Shown piece after piece: positions 47,706 to 59,779 of a DNA stretch of 64,000 nt. The notes below the pieces were generated by a model. The model had not been told where the DNA came from. It saw only the letters and a program-made list of their open reading frames with translations, and searched no databases. This stretch comes from Holothuria scabra (lineage: Eukaryota; Echinodermata; Holothuroidea; Aspidochirotida; Holothuriidae), in contig CM074195.1 of NCBI GenBank assembly GCA_037179385.1, forward strand, positions 31,762,222-31,826,221, in the 5' to 3' direction. Made by a program: the position numbers and the translations under genes. How positions within the stretch are numbered: position 1 is the stretch's first letter; each line of letters starts with the position of its first letter.

Positions 47706-48750
47706 CAGTGGTGACAAAAGCGGGGACAATGGGCAGTTCCCCCCAGTTGATCCCCATCCCCACTTAGTTCTCAGGGACCTGACAGGAGTTTTCTAAGAAA
47801 AATTAATTAACTCGAAATAATCCTCCAAACAGGTTGAACCATTCCCAAATTTAATAAGTTAAAGTAAAAACAGTTCGAAAAGTAAAACACTTACATAACT
47901 TCCTGTCATTGAAACTTTTTATTGCAGCGCAAGCTCTTGAAGTGACTATTTAGACGCTACTCACTGGCCCACTAGCCTCAGGCCAAAATTTGTACTCCTC
48001 TGTGCAGCCATTAAGTATAGGCACTTGATATAGTTACTTGCATATGCTATGACTGTATTCAGAGCCGTTCGTTTTAAAGAAAGTCTAAGTCAGCAGCCTT
48101 CACTCAGTCACTGTGAGTAACCTTTTCAGTAGAACAGTTTCCACATTAGGCACATTGCACTTTCACATGTATAAATATATGGCATCAACATCCTATATAT
48201 AGTCCACCAGCAGCCGTAAGGCGGGCCCATGGACCCCACTCGCATAAACTTGAGCTACGCGCGAAATTGGTGTTTACCCCAAAGAAGTATTTCTGAAGGC
48301 CTCCATTTGCCCCCCCCCCCCACCACCACCACTTTGAAATTCTAGGGCCGCCGCTGCCTGAACCTAAAAAGCACTACCTTTTTATTTCAGAGGTTGTACT
48401 CATGTGTATGAGCCCACCCAACCCCTCAGCTTGAAGCTTCTAGCTCACGGACTATTACACAGCACACGCTGACCTAACCATCAAGCTCTCCCACTTAGCT
48501 GTGACATGATGAACATCAGGCTTACCACCACGTTCCAAAACCAGCTCTGACGAGTCATATCAATACGACACCTTATATACCACTTAAAACAGATCTTTTT
48601 TATTTGAAGAGAATTCGGAATTTCCAGAAGAAGACTTGGCCCGGAAAAACAATTCTGCAGTTGACTGGTGTCACAAATGGAAAGTTTACGAATTTTTACT
48701 TTTCAAAGCCGGGGGCAATCGCTCTTTGCCCCTGTACCTACGTCACTGCT
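47706..48750. mobile_element. hAT-related debris
   Basis: It has a 'cagtggtgacaaaagcgggg' left-type end at 47706 and a right-type end 'cctgtacctacgtcactg' near 48750. Around 48230-48355 it also matches the right end of the outer hAT family ('aaggcg', 'gctacgcgcg', C-run, 'gccgccgctg'). Target duplications could not be paired, so boundaries are uncertain and more than one element may be involved. Confidence 0.4.
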
Positions 48751-49009
48751 TCTATTATTAACACCTTTTGAAAAATATCACGTGACTCATACTTAGACAT
48801 TCTTACATTGTATCATTTTGTAATTGAAAACCAACCTAGAGACCTGATTTTCATTATCCTTACCCGAGTTTTGTCCGTAGGGATGGGATAGATCTTTGGG
48901 AAACTAGTCAGCTAGGAGACACTGCAACTGCACGCCCTCCCGTCTGTCAGTTTAATTAATTTGGCAATTGAAAACATCCAAGAACCTTTTTCAAACTTTT
49001 TCTGAGTAT

Positions 49010-49930
49010 GTTACCATTTCGGGCAAAAACAGGCTCACGGATAATTCTTTCTTTTAAGCAACAGGCTTCCCAAATGTGTCGCGAATTTTTTATCCATTTG
49101 ATTCTTCGTAAATATGTTACACTGGTTACAATACTTTTCTATATTATGGGCAAATGCTTGACAGAATTGGATATTCGACCATTTCGGTCGTTGTCTTGTA
49201 AAATACTGTGAAGTAAAACTCACAAATAATAGGCCTTTGCGCTGCCCGAACTTGTATCGCGACTTTTTGGAATCTTGTTGATTTTCCATGAGCATATCAT
49301 TAAGTTATGACGTTCTGTCCTTTTTTCAGGTACATCTTTTTAATATTTCATGCACGCGCACGAATTTTCTAAAAAAAGCAAGTTTTGAAGCTTAAGCGGC
49401 TTTCCAAATTTTTTTGGCGTAACCCTGGCCTATTTTTTCCCAAATTCCTGCCCGAATTTTAGATTTTGCTATTTTTCGGGGGGGGGGGTCTTCCCTTCCT
49501 CCCTGGCTCATACGCCTATGCTTGAAATATAATCTGACAGAGCGGAACGCCACAATCGGTCAGCGCGGAGCATTCAGAAAATTTGAAAATCGCAACCCCT
49601 CAGACAGGCAGAAATGGCATTTCTCAGGACTTGCAAGCATATTTTAAGTAGTCGTTATTTTCTGCTTTCTTTTTGCAATGAAATCTTTCAATCAACAAAA
49701 AGAATGAAAAACTGCAAAACGATCAGAAATTCGTACAACAAATTCCAGGGATTTTTTAATATAAGTAAAAGGGGGAAAAGTCGAGGGATGCAAGGGGAAG
49801 GACATGTCATGAAACAAACATGACACATCACATAGACCGATTTTACTTGGAATAGGGCGTTATTTTTGTCTTATGAGGTAAAAAAACTTCAGCCTTTTTT
49901 GGAAGGGGCCCGGGTGCCGCCCCCTCTAAA
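49010..49930. mobile_element. Inner-hAT-family relic with shared 'gcggagc' block
   Basis: 49020-49220 resembles the interior of the inner hAT element at 13678 and also 62450-62830. The terminus 'catacgcctatg' occurs near 49511, and 'cccgaatttta' near 49452. The 'gcggaacgccacaatcggtc' block follows at 49545-49640. No complete element can be delimited. From 48751 to 49010 nothing was recognised. Confidence 0.5.
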
Positions 49931-51150
49931 TCCGTCACTGGCATTCAAGCCCTATTTCGGCCGAATGTATCCAGTGAGGCCTATCTGCAGCGCTTGTCAG
50001 TAATTCATGGTTGATATTGCCAGGCATTCTGATGTAGACTGGTAGAGGGAACCAAACCAAATTCACATGAGTTTATTTAACTTACCTGGTTAAACCAACT
50101 CACAGGAGATGTGCACCACGGGAAATATAAGTCAATATAGTGGCATCATGATGACAGCTTACCGGAATCAACCACAGGGTATGGTGCCTCACAACTATAT
50201 ACTTTGTATGCTTAGAGAGTGAACGTGCGCGCAAGGCGCGTGAAAATTTGTGGTGGAAATCCTCCTCCGAGGGTGGAAAGTCGCCCCAGGAGAAGGAAAC
50301 ATTATCACTTTGATAACGTTGATTGCTCTCCACGCGGAACTAAAGAAATGTTTGCACAGGGAGATGTTGTTTGGAATATCAGCTTCCTGGTTTGCACACC
50401 AAGCTCGTCACATTTAACAAATCAGCGGGTCATTTTCTTGTTTTTTTTTTTTTTTTAATTCTAACAAATTTTTTCATGAAAAGGAAATGAGATTTAAACC
50501 ATGCTCATTTTGCCTACGTTATAAACGTTATGCAAGGTAATAGATTGTCAAATCAGCCCGCATGAAAATCATCGATGTAACACACCGGCATCTGTATCTA
50601 TACAAGACTTGACCGTGGTTGGAATATTTCACTAAACTTTCAAGGCTTACATCTGCACATATGACCATTCGTCCATTGGTAATAAAACTGTAGTTATGAA
50701 ACCTGGACCAGTCGCGAAACTCCAGTATTTGCACGGACATTATTTACCATGGTTATACCTGGATGCACACTCAACAAGAGGTGGTAGAAAAGAATATTAC
50801 CCAAGAGGTAATGTAAAACCCCAAATCCTCACCAGATGCTACAGATTGCCTGAAGATTGCCAAATCTAAAACTTTAGTTGGAGCCCGTAGGGCGCCGAGA
50901 AAATCGGGGTATTGGTTGGAGAGAAATTCAAAACATATAAATGGATATTAGCCTGAAAAAGAAGGTTGAAAATGGGTTTTTATGCAAGAATCTGCCCCTA
51001 TTTAAAGAAAAAGTCGGTTCAAAAACCTAAACCTTCCAACCAAATCCTTACCCGCCAGGGAGGCATCACCTTGTCAAGATAACAACTCTCAGCTAAACCT
51101 GTGATGAAACCCTCCCCTTGTACAGGCACATACCTTCATTGTTCAACACT
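49930..51150 (+). repeat. Distal upstream part of the gene 3 duplication unit
   Basis: 49945-50360 matches 58400-58880, and 50985-51135 matches 58960-59115 ('ccctatttcggccgaat' against 'ccctattttgcccgaat'; 'accctccccttgtacaggcac' against 'accctccccttgtacaggtac'). The order and orientation are the same as upstream of gene 4. The duplicated unit therefore extends about 3.2 kb upstream of gene 3. A 'gcgcgtgaaaatttgtggtgg' block is common to both. Confidence 0.75.
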
Positions 51151-51159
51151 ACTCCTGGC

Positions 51160-52200
51160 CGCGGACATATCGATTTTTAATCGATTTTCATATTAGGACC
51201 GCCCCCCCCCCCCAAGGCTTAGACTCTTGTCAGCTTAGATGGAGGTATGTGAGGATTTTTAATGTAGCACAGGATTAGACATATTAATGATCTTTTGACA
51301 AAGTTGCAGTTAGTCAGATGATTCAGTTTTCATCAAACTAAGGTCAGAGTAAGGACTTATTTCTATACTTTAAGTGCCTAAAATGTCCCATAAAATAGTT
51401 TTGACCTGACTTCTTTATTTTTCAGTTTCCATCATAATTTTTCTTTGTCAACCTGAGGGAGGGTGTGGTCGTCCTCCCCATCTCTCCTCAGGATCTGCCC
51501 TAGGGTGACGGTGACGGAGACGGATAATAATTTAATGAAAAGTCAGCAAAAACTGAAAATTTGTCATAATTCTTCTGTTTTCATTTTGTAGCCTGCTTAT
51601 AACACCCACCGGCTCACACAGACACACACACACGGGCACACACATCTGACTAGTATTGACAATGTCTATCCAATGTGCGCAAATGTGTAGTGTCAATACC
51701 GTAACAATAAAACAGGGTGCATTTCATTCGTTAGAAGAGTAAAAGTTACAGCTTACGTTCATTGCAAAAAAGCGGAAACCTTCTCTAAGAAGGGTTAAAT
51801 TCATTCCAAAAGAGCGGAGTTTTACTCTTGATGGAGTGCCTACATTGACCACTGTTAAAAAAAGAGTGATCCTTAAAGCACTTCAGTTGGCGTGGAGCGT
51901 ACAGAAAACTTTGAAAAATCACGACCCCTCAGACAGCCGAAAACAGCATGTCACGGGCTTGTAAGAAGAAGCTAATTTTTCCGATTTTTTCTTTCAAGAA
52001 TGAACATCCCTTAATCAGGGATATAATTTGCGACGCGCGAAGCGTGCCGAAATTTTTGCTTTTTAAAAAAATATATGTTGATATGGAGCTTGTATTGCAG
52101 AAAGCTTTGGATAATGTGTTTCCTGTAAGGAAATTTAAAGAGTTAATATTATATTGCATTTTGCGGAGCTATTTATACTACCAATTTTTCTAGGAAATAT
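51160..52200. mobile_element. Insertion-like block with hAT-related segment
   Basis: This has no counterpart in the gene 4 unit and separates homologous parts, so it was probably inserted after duplication. 51885-51960 carries the 'ttggcgtggagcgtacagaa' and 'cccctcagacagccg' block shared with the hAT pieces at 39111 and 49560. Boundaries were not found. Confidence 0.4.
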
Positions 52201-52539
52201 GTACATTCGGTTGTGTGTACATGTATTTCCAAAGGAATGTAAAACAACACATGCTGTTTTGATCCCGGTAAAAAAGTTGATTTTCCAACCACAGTAATCT
52301 ATTGTTCAAGTGAGGTATACCGAGTGTCCAAACCCACCGCTGGAGGTCTATTATTATCACTTCACCAAGCTTCTAGTCCACTTAGGTTGCAAAACATTAC
52401 ACGGTACTTTGGGCAGGATTGTAATGAAAACTCCCTATGCATGCACTGCATACTGTGGCTAAGGTTTCTTGGAGAGGATTAAATGTCTATGAATGGAGGG
52501 TATTATTGTCTGTCAATCTTCAAATTGTGTAATGGACAA

Positions 52540-53169
52540 GGGAGGGAAACCATGTGTGAATTTTTACGATGACCAATTCATCATGATTCATCTGAAGCAA
52601 ACTACGACAATGAAACATCAGAACTAATGTGCGATTTGGGTTTAAAATCAGGCAACTGACGTGATGGTTGCCATAGTGGACATAATTTCTGACTATTTAT
52701 TGCCTACAGGTCTTGCGGCTACAGTGAAATCACTCTATAGCCGTGTTTATAATCATATGTTCATCAAAAAGTTGCCATCCCATAATAATACACCCTATGC
52801 CTCTACACTGGATTAGGTCATGGGTAGCTGACCCGACAGAAAAATTATTTATGAATAAACAGAAACTGTTCCGATTGGTAAAAATCGTTTTCCCGTGGTG
52901 TTGAAAATATGCTTCGCTATCAAACCGACAGTGCTGTTCAGATCACGTGCCTTTAAAAATAGATCGACGACCAGGAAACAAACTGAAGCTACTCTGTTTT
53001 TCAGTACAGCCTCTCTGGTAACACAGTGCTTTTTGATCGCTAGAAGTTACCCGTTCTGACTATAGTGAAATACTGATTGGTTCACAGAAAGAGGCGTTTT
53101 AGACTAAGAACCCAGGAGAGAAGAATTAGGTCTTTCATATCCTTATAATTTACCAAATATTTGACAACC
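52540..53169 (+). promoter_or_regulatory. Proximal upstream region of LRR-Ig gene 3
   Basis: 52690-53169 aligns with 59785-60286 upstream of gene 4. CACGTG (52944-52949) is followed 2 bp later by TTTAAAAATA (52952-52961), in a block conserved almost base for base in gene 4. The TATA-like element lies about 215 bp before the ATG, so a 5' UTR of about 180 bp is plausible. This is an inference from conservation, as no transcript data are available. Confidence 0.5.
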
Positions 53170-54747
53170 ATGTTTGCGTTGTTAATTCTCTTTACGATTT
53201 CCGTTACCATCGAGTGTCAGGAATGTATTCCTTGTCCAGATATGTGTACCTGTACAACGTACAGTGATGGTGTTGTTGACTGCAGTGGTCTTGATCTTAC
53301 TTCTGTTTTACCTGGCTGTGAATTGAGTGGATCGATCGAAAGAGTGGATTTTTCTGATAATGACATCACAATTATCGATTGGGGGAAGGTCCCTCCACCT
53401 GAAGGTACATTTTGTAAAATAAATCTTCAGAACAATATGATATCTCAATCCGTTGGTAACATTTCGGTACAGAGATGCGATTTTTTGGATATTATCATTT
53501 CTAATAACAGCTTAAACACGGTTCCAACTGGCTTCGTTGTTTTTTACGGTTTTGTAACCTTTGTAGACGTAATACTCACTCACAATTCAATAACCGAAAT
53601 CATGCCAGGGGCGATCAAAATAAATGATTCGACTTTTTTTGACGTCGATTTATCCTTTAACAAATTGTCCTACATTCATCCTGGTGCGTTTGATATAGAG
53701 GTGTTAAGTTTTGATCTCATACTACAGAACAACAACCTTGTATCTTTTTCCATTTTGGACGCTTGGAGATCAGTTACAGTTCCGTCTTCCCTTTATCTCG
53801 ACCTGAGTAATAATCTAATCGAAGGTATAGAATTGGAAAATGATAATAACGAATTTGACGGTATTTACAGACGTGTTAATGTGAACTTGGACCACAACAA
53901 TTGGAACTGCGATTGCAACCATAAAAGCATTGGTTTTGAGAATTCTACGTTGAGAAGACTAATAGGACAAGACCCTCATGAATGCCCACATTTCCTCTGC
54001 GGTTCACCACATGTCCTACGAAATAAGCCAGTTTTGTGGTTAGCTCCAGATGACTTTGTATGCCTTCCTCGTATCGATCCTCTTATAGACGTAACGGATG
54101 TTGTAATCAATCCAGGAGAAACTGCAATAATAGTCTGCCCTGTGACGTTTGCGCATCCCCCAATAACTCATTACGAATGGACATTTACACCGCTACTTTC
54201 AGATTGTGAGCGGGGACTGTTGGGTGAAGAATTTTGGGACGTTCGTTTTACCCGACGAACAAGTTCTAACATTATTGAAGTTGAGAATGTACAACGAGAA
54301 GGTGTTTATGAGTGTGAAGCAGTCGGTCCAATTGAAAGGTTAACCATTAATATCAGCGTTTCTTTTGCTAAACCCCAGTCAAAAAGGCCATCCGTCAAAG
54401 ACAGCTTCAACAAGGCAAATTTTACCTCGCCCTTTCTGAGAGAGAAAATCACGCCGCTTCCCGACTTCTTCGTTAGAGTGCTGTTGGTAGTCGTATGTAC
54501 TGTAATACTGTTTCTTATATTTGCTAGTGTAATCATGGCTGTATTAACATTTAAATTTTCAAACTTTCTTCATTCTAAGAAAACTATTGTACGGAAATTT
54601 AATCGAGATACCACCAAAGGAAAACAAGAAAATCCTCGCCAGCATGCAGTTGAGTACAACGAGTACCGAAGGCGCCCCGATGTCGACCAGGAGGAATACT
54701 GCGTACCATCGGAAGGAATCTATCAGACGTTGGGCTCAAACAATTAG
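53170..54747 (+). CDS. LRR-Ig transmembrane receptor, gene 3
   Basis: The 525-residue type I membrane protein has a signal peptide (1-16), an LRR N-cap (C19-C50 with CPDMCTC) and seven irregular LRRs whose Asn ladder falls near 64, 88, 112, 139, 164, 188 and 214. The LRR C-cap spans 243-298 (NWNCDC; C272, C277, C298). One Ig domain follows (about 302-399; C323, W337, GVYEC 378-382). After a short stem come a transmembrane helix (about 432-460) and a 65-residue basic then acidic tail with Y496, Y499, Y510 and Y518. The tail ends EEYCVPSEGIYQTLG: YCVP fits a YxxP SH2 ligand and YQTL a single YxxL motif preceded by acidic residues. The family resembles animal LRR-Ig adhesion or immune receptors, and the ligand is unknown. 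One unpaired extra Cys (C346) is specific to this copy. Confidence 0.92.
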   Translation: MFALLILFTISVTIECQECIPCPDMCTCTTYSDGVVDCSGLDLTSVLPGCELSGSIERVDFSDNDITIIDWGKVPPPEGTFCKINLQNNMISQSVGNISVQRCDFLDIIISNNSLNTVPTGFVVFYGFVTFVDVILTHNSITEIMPGAIKINDSTFFDVDLSFNKLSYIHPGAFDIEVLSFDLILQNNNLVSFSILDAWRSVTVPSSLYLDLSNNLIEGIELENDNNEFDGIYRRVNVNLDHNNWNCDCNHKSIGFENSTLRRLIGQDPHECPHFLCGSPHVLRNKPVLWLAPDDFVCLPRIDPLIDVTDVVINPGETAIIVCPVTFAHPPITHYEWTFTPLLSDCERGLLGEEFWDVRFTRRTSSNIIEVENVQREGVYECEAVGPIERLTINISVSFAKPQSKRPSVKDSFNKANFTSPFLREKITPLPDFFVRVLLVVVCTVILFLIFASVIMAVLTFKFSNFLHSKKTIVRKFNRDTTKGKQENPRQHAVEYNEYRRRPDVDQEEYCVPSEGIYQTLGSNN

Positions 54748-55335
54748 GCTTAGGAGCTTCGTTTTTAAATGGCAAAGTCTATTCTGCATTATGAAAAGGG
54801 CTCAAGCTTGTAATGGTTTACATGACAATGATTTGTTTAACGTTTTAAGAAGATGCATACATGTTTTACGGATAGAACATGAAATGAAGAATGTGAAAAT
54901 GTTTGCTGGTTTAAAAGACTGATTCTCTCTCCCAAAACTACAATTTTGTTGTAAGTCCACAGAAATTCTCAATTGACACGGCTTTTTGATTGACAGCTAG
55001 TTAAAAAGTGCAGAGTACCGAAGTTGATATTACACAGCACGTACTGTTTGACAGCTAGTTCAAAAATACAGAGTACACATTGGGTTCTTGTATATTCACC
55101 CTGGAGCAAAACACTGAGATTGTGTCTGGATGAGGATGTATTTTAGACAGCCGTGGAAGGGACTTTAGTAAGTAGGTCAGGGGTATTGGAACTGTTTGGT
55201 GAGAGGATCGGCCTTTACGTGGCTACTACGCTTAAGCCAGCCCTGGCTGACCTCTTGTTTGCATATCCACTCTATATTTTTGTAGACAAATAAATATAGA
55301 TTAATTTCTTCGCAAATTTACATGTTAGTAACATT
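54748..55335 (+). other. 3' flank of gene 3
   Basis: 'gaagaatgtgaaaatgtttg' near 54885 and 'ttaatttcttcgcaaattta' near 55305 match the 3' flanks of the other paralogues. AATAAA at 55289-55294 is a candidate polyadenylation signal. A short internal duplication ('gacagctagttaaaaag' and 'gacagctagttcaaaaa') lies at about 54993 and 55050. Confidence 0.6.
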
Positions 55336-55400
55336 CACTTGAGTGGAATACATTTCACTTAAGTGAAATGTATTCCACTTAAGTGAAATGTATTCCACAT
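55336..55400. repeat. Short palindromic tandem repeat, CACTTAAGTG
   Basis: Two to three copies of a unit of about 22 bp, 'ttccacttaagtgaaatgta', follow a diverged CACTTGAGTGG. Each core is a 10-bp palindrome. From 55401 to 56630 no gene was recognised. The frame at 55729-55953 has no family resemblance. Confidence 0.85.
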
Positions 55401-56631
55401 ACAAGATGAACGTTGTCTTCTCCGGTTGGTAAATCAAGCTATTTTGGTTCGTGGAGCCACTTTTGGCGCTATCTGCTCACTCGCGTCGAGGGGTAAGAAA
55501 GAGTTACCCATTCCATCGACGGAAGGGTCACGATGAATACAGTACACAGGGAGTAAGGCGGCCATCTTGAAAAAGGCGATGAAGGTAGCAGTACTTCGAC
55601 AAAAGATCCAACACAGTGCAATTATTGGACGTTCATATTCTTAGGTAATGCAAAATGGAATGAATGTACAGTAAAATGCACGGAAAAGCAGAACAAGCAC
55701 TGTATTTCAGATGTAAAGTATTTTTTTAGTGAAGAGACTGATAAAAAGAAACATACCACTGTATTTTGAAAATATTATTTGTTTTCTCTCTTTCAAAATG
55801 ACATTTCAACATATTTTCACCTCGAAGAGGGGAAATGGGCATTTTGGAACTTCACAAGTGGGCTCCCACTTCATTTTTCTTGAAAAGCTTCTGACGGAGA
55901 CGCTATTCAAAATTCCCTGTCGATTGCTATCTACTAAAACGAGATTCTTGTGAATATTCTACTTTCTATTTTTCTTAAATTGCGAAAAAATACTCAATTA
56001 CCTAAGGTAGTAAATAAGCACTATTAATATTTTGCACGAGTGTCCTTTTTCGTTCCGCATAGGTGAGCTGGGTACGGTCTCCAAAAACGAATTTCACCGC
56101 GGTGCTAAGGGTGTACAGATTGCGCAATAACGGCCTCAAATCCGAGGTGTGCTTTCGAACTAGTTCTATACACGTTTACCAACGAATATACCTTTCTCAC
56201 ACTAGGAAAGATATATGTCCGCCAAAATTCTTCTCCGGCTTCACCTTCTGTCCACATCGCACCTTTTTGCATAATTCTTTTGCCGTATTAAGAAAGAACA
56301 GGTCAAATATTCCCCAACCTTGATGACGTAGATAAACTCAGTAGGCCTAATGTAAATCGTGACTGTGATTTTGAGACAAAATTTCCTAAATGATCAATGT
56401 GCCCTCTCTCATTCTACGCAAAACACTTAGGGAGTTCGTAAGTAAAGCCACTAATGGTTCATGGAAGGTCATAATTGGATCAGGAACAAAGTAACGTTTG
56501 AACACAATGGTCAGCGGGAACTTGAGTGCAACTGCCGGACAGAAGTTGCAGAGTCATTTGTTGTTAGACCATTTAGATTGAAAAAGTACCCAAGACTTTG
56601 ATATAATAGAAAGAATATTTTACTCTTGCAC

Positions 56632-56872
56632 GTGTTTGGTCTAACGGTAGAGGATCCGTCTCTTCCGGGCCCGGATTCGATTTCCAGGTCGAGTCATACC
56701 AAAGACTCTAAAAATGGAATTTCCTATCCTTGTGATTAACGCTCTGAATAAGCACTGGAGTAGGAAATACAAGCCAGTGAGCCACAACTGGAAAAAGGCC
56801 GTGCCCCGCTCGACTTGAACCAATAGGTTGGAAACTGGGCCGTAAAACTCTAACTAACTAACTATCTCGAAC
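56632..56872 (+). mobile_element. Full-length tRNA-derived SINE
   Basis: The head has an A-box-like TGGTCTAACGGTAGAGG and a B-box-like GGATTCGATTTCC at tRNA spacing. The body ends 'ggttggaaactgggccgtaa', followed by a (CTAA)n-type tail. A 3' copy lies at 10055-10200 and a partial one at 57295-57350. It is non-autonomous and depends on LINE machinery. From 56873 to 58394 nothing else was recognised. Confidence 0.85.
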
Positions 56873-57294
56873 GTGTTGACACAACTTGCCCAGAGAGGAA
56901 TCATTCGTTTCTAACAATTCTAAAGACAAGGTTTAAGTTCAACTTTACTGGAAGTGAAACCTAGTACACAGCACACAACTTACCCTGTAAAGTCAACAGC
57001 GCCTGTTAGCTCCCTAACGTTAGAAATAAGAGATGCTTTCAAGTCATTTAATATCATGCTGAGTACAAAGGCAACTCGCAAACTTATGCAATATTCAGTT
57101 TCAACATTTAACCTTTTTGTTTATTCATAACCCATCTTATTTTGCTAAGGTCAGCACTCTGAATATTTCTCATAGGACTAACTTAAAAGTCCAAATAAAC
57201 TCCATGTTTTCAGTGAAGCGCGAAAGCTATTACTATAACTTCAACAGTTCTTCACACAATTTTTTTACAAAGCAATGAAATAGTAGAAAATAAT

Positions 57295-57350
57295 TAGAAA
57301 AAAAGCCGTGCCCGGCCCGACTTATACCAATCGGTTAAAAACTGATCCGT
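57295..57350 (+). mobile_element. SINE fragment
   Basis: It carries 'aaaagccgtgcccggcccga', 'ataccaatcggtt' and 'aaactgatccgtaaa', which match the 3' body of the SINE at 56632-56872. Confidence 0.65.
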
Positions 57351-58394
57351 AAACAGTGTCGGTTTATCGCCTCATCCTCAAAGGCGGATTCAGCAATTGT
57401 TGTAAGGGGGCGATCGGTGGTAACTGAAGGCGAAGCCCGAGTTTTACCGCGTGGAGTCCTGGGACCTGCGTTGCGGCACGTGGCGGGGTCCGGAACAAAG
57501 TAAAAGCTCCCGGAAGCTCTTGCAATATAAGACTATTTATTTGAACATAGTAAATTAGTTTAAAATGCCTAAAGAGACGAGAAGAAATAATCTCTGTGCA
57601 AGGAAATAGGAGGTGCTTTCCAGTAAGTGTTTAGATATAGGCCTACGAATATTGACATTCCAACTGAAGCGAAGGATGTTACTGGAATTGATACAAAAGT
57701 CTTTTTCACAGAATCACATCAATTTTATATTTGAAAGTTCCAATAGCCCTAAAGACGCATGAAATGGTACCTCAAGTTAAGGCTCGTGTATTCCAGTTTG
57801 ACATACTTTTGAACCGAACTTTACCCTTTTTTTTCTTAAACGTTAAAGGTCATGTGTCATGGATGACAAAGTTGGGCATCTGATATGAAAAGCCTTAAAA
57901 ACCAAGAAAAGTGCTGCAATTCCTATCAAAATCTTTAAAAAATGTTTAAACATGAGCCCAATGTGCAAATTCTGTGGTGTCTACGGAGGGACATGCTATA
58001 TGTGGCTAATGTTATCCTTTGTTTTCGCAATCTTCATTTCAAAAGACAATTGTAATATTAGTTTTTCTTTCCTGTGGGTTTTATTTTGAAAGTTTAAATT
58101 GTGTCTTTGAAAATATGAAAATCATTGGTAGCTGTGTCAATTACCATACCAAAAACTATCTTACGAGTTAATAAGAGATAATCAATAAAGGGCTAACAAA
58201 AGAAATGTCAACACTGTGCAACACTCCACATCATTCTTTTAGAATACGCAACAAATTGTTTCAGAAACTTTTAAACATTGAAAGGATATATTTTGAGAAC
58301 TGTAAAAGGTTTAGACATTATTCCAACCGATTTTTTTTTTGAAGGCCTACTCCTTAACTGCCAAGTAGAGTCACAGTGTATTGCTGGCATGTCA

Positions 58395-59170
58395 CAATAC
58401 CCTTCAAACCCCTATTTTGCCCGAATATAACCAGCAAGGCCTATCTTCAGCGGTTGTCATTCATGACTGATGTAGCCAGGAAATTTGATATAGACTGATA
58501 GAGGAAAACACAACCGCATGAGTTTAGTTGTTTTTACGGTTCAATCTCTAACTTAGTTCAATGCAACACAGGAGACACCACGGGGCATTATTATTAATAT
58601 TATTATTATTATTTTTGTAGTTAGTTGTGACAGTGCGGAAAGAGTTTGCCGGAACCACTCACAAGTTATGACGCTTCAGAACGAGTGGCAGCTCCCTGCC
58701 CAAGTCTACAACATAATAATGCTTGCGGTGAGGACTTGCGCGTAAGGCGCATAAAAAATTGTGGTGGGAATTCCCCTGCAAGCGCGTTAAGTCGCCGCGA
58801 GTTACGGAAACACTGCTACTGTGATAACTTTGATGATTCGCGATCTCTGCATGCGGAACTAAAGAACTGTGTGTCTTTCAAACAGAAGAAAAGGTAATTG
58901 CCATATGGAAGGCTTGCTTAAGAAAATAATTGGGTGATAACCTATAAGGGTAAGTCATTAATTGTTTTTATGGGGAAAACGCTCCTTTCCATATCCAAGT
59001 CGGTTCCAATTCCCCCAATCTAGTTACTCTAGAAAATCCTTTATCAGGAGGTGTCAGCTTGTCAAGGTTACATCTCCCTGCTAAAACTGTGATGAGACCC
59101 TCCCCTTGTACAGGTACAAACCTATGGTTTATTAAGTTCCAGGTCTGAATCCTGGTGTTGGGCATATCAG
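58395..59170 (+). repeat. Distal upstream part of the gene 4 duplication unit
   Basis: This is homologous, in the same order, to 49945-51140 upstream of gene 3, but without the roughly 600 bp of extra sequence there. It includes a local ATT-type repeat near 58590-58615. The open frame 58646-58897 overlaps the paired block, but the equivalent frame at 50219-50458 is not conserved in length or reading, so it is not taken as a gene. Confidence 0.75.
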
Positions 59171-59400
59171 GCCATAATGCAAGTTGCCATAACGTGTAAT
59201 CGGAGCACTCAGAACGAAATGTGTATATATGTGTTTTTTCACTTAGATTTCAAGACTGAAAAACATAATGCATGTATTCCCTCAAAAAGATAGCATATCT
59301 GAAACGCACGTAACAGATATGTAAATGAGACGAGTGTCCAGACAGGTGCCATTTTATGCAAACAAGTAAAACAAATAAGTTCAAGTTCTAGGGAAAAATT

Positions 59401-59464
59401 CCTGTTCAACAGGTATCAACAGGTACCTGTTGAACAGGTAATTGGAACAGGTAGGAACAGGTGT
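59401..59464. promoter_or_regulatory. Cluster of AACAGGTA words
   Basis: Within 64 bp, five copies of AACAGGT(A/G) and two in reverse orientation (CCTGTT) occur, including the palindromic junction 'aacaggtacctgttgaacag'. CAGGTA and CAGGTG are the core sites of Snail/ZEB-type zinc-finger repressors. The cluster lies about 820 bp before the gene 4 ATG and has no counterpart upstream of gene 3. It may be simple repeat expansion. Confidence 0.5.
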
Positions 59465-59779
59465 GTATGAACGTTCATTATGAAATGCTTTTTGGATCAT
59501 CTTTGGTAATAAATTTTCTTGTTTTGATCAAATTATAATCCCTTTACGGCTAAGACCTTTTCATGTCAGTTTAAGTAAACAGTTTAAGTGAAATTGAATA
59601 CAACTATCAATGGCGCAGGTAAGGCAGAAGAAAGAAACGAGAAGATAGACCCCACAAATGATTGCCCAGCCTTTATACCACTGAGTAACCGCGTTCGTGT
59701 TAGGGTAGCTGCTTCTGAGCTAGCTTCCCAAAGCTAGCCGGGTACTACTCCACTTTTTTGCCCGTCAAAAAGGGCGGGA

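Noticed and set aside
54600..54747. A classical ITAM in the receptor tails
   Set aside because: Only the last tyrosine fits YxxL; the preceding one is YCVP or YYLS, so the two-motif spacing is not met.
58646..58897. 83-codon frame upstream of gene 4, partly matched upstream of gene 3
   Set aside because: The duplicated counterpart at 50219-50458 has a different reading and length, so nucleotide duplication explains the similarity.
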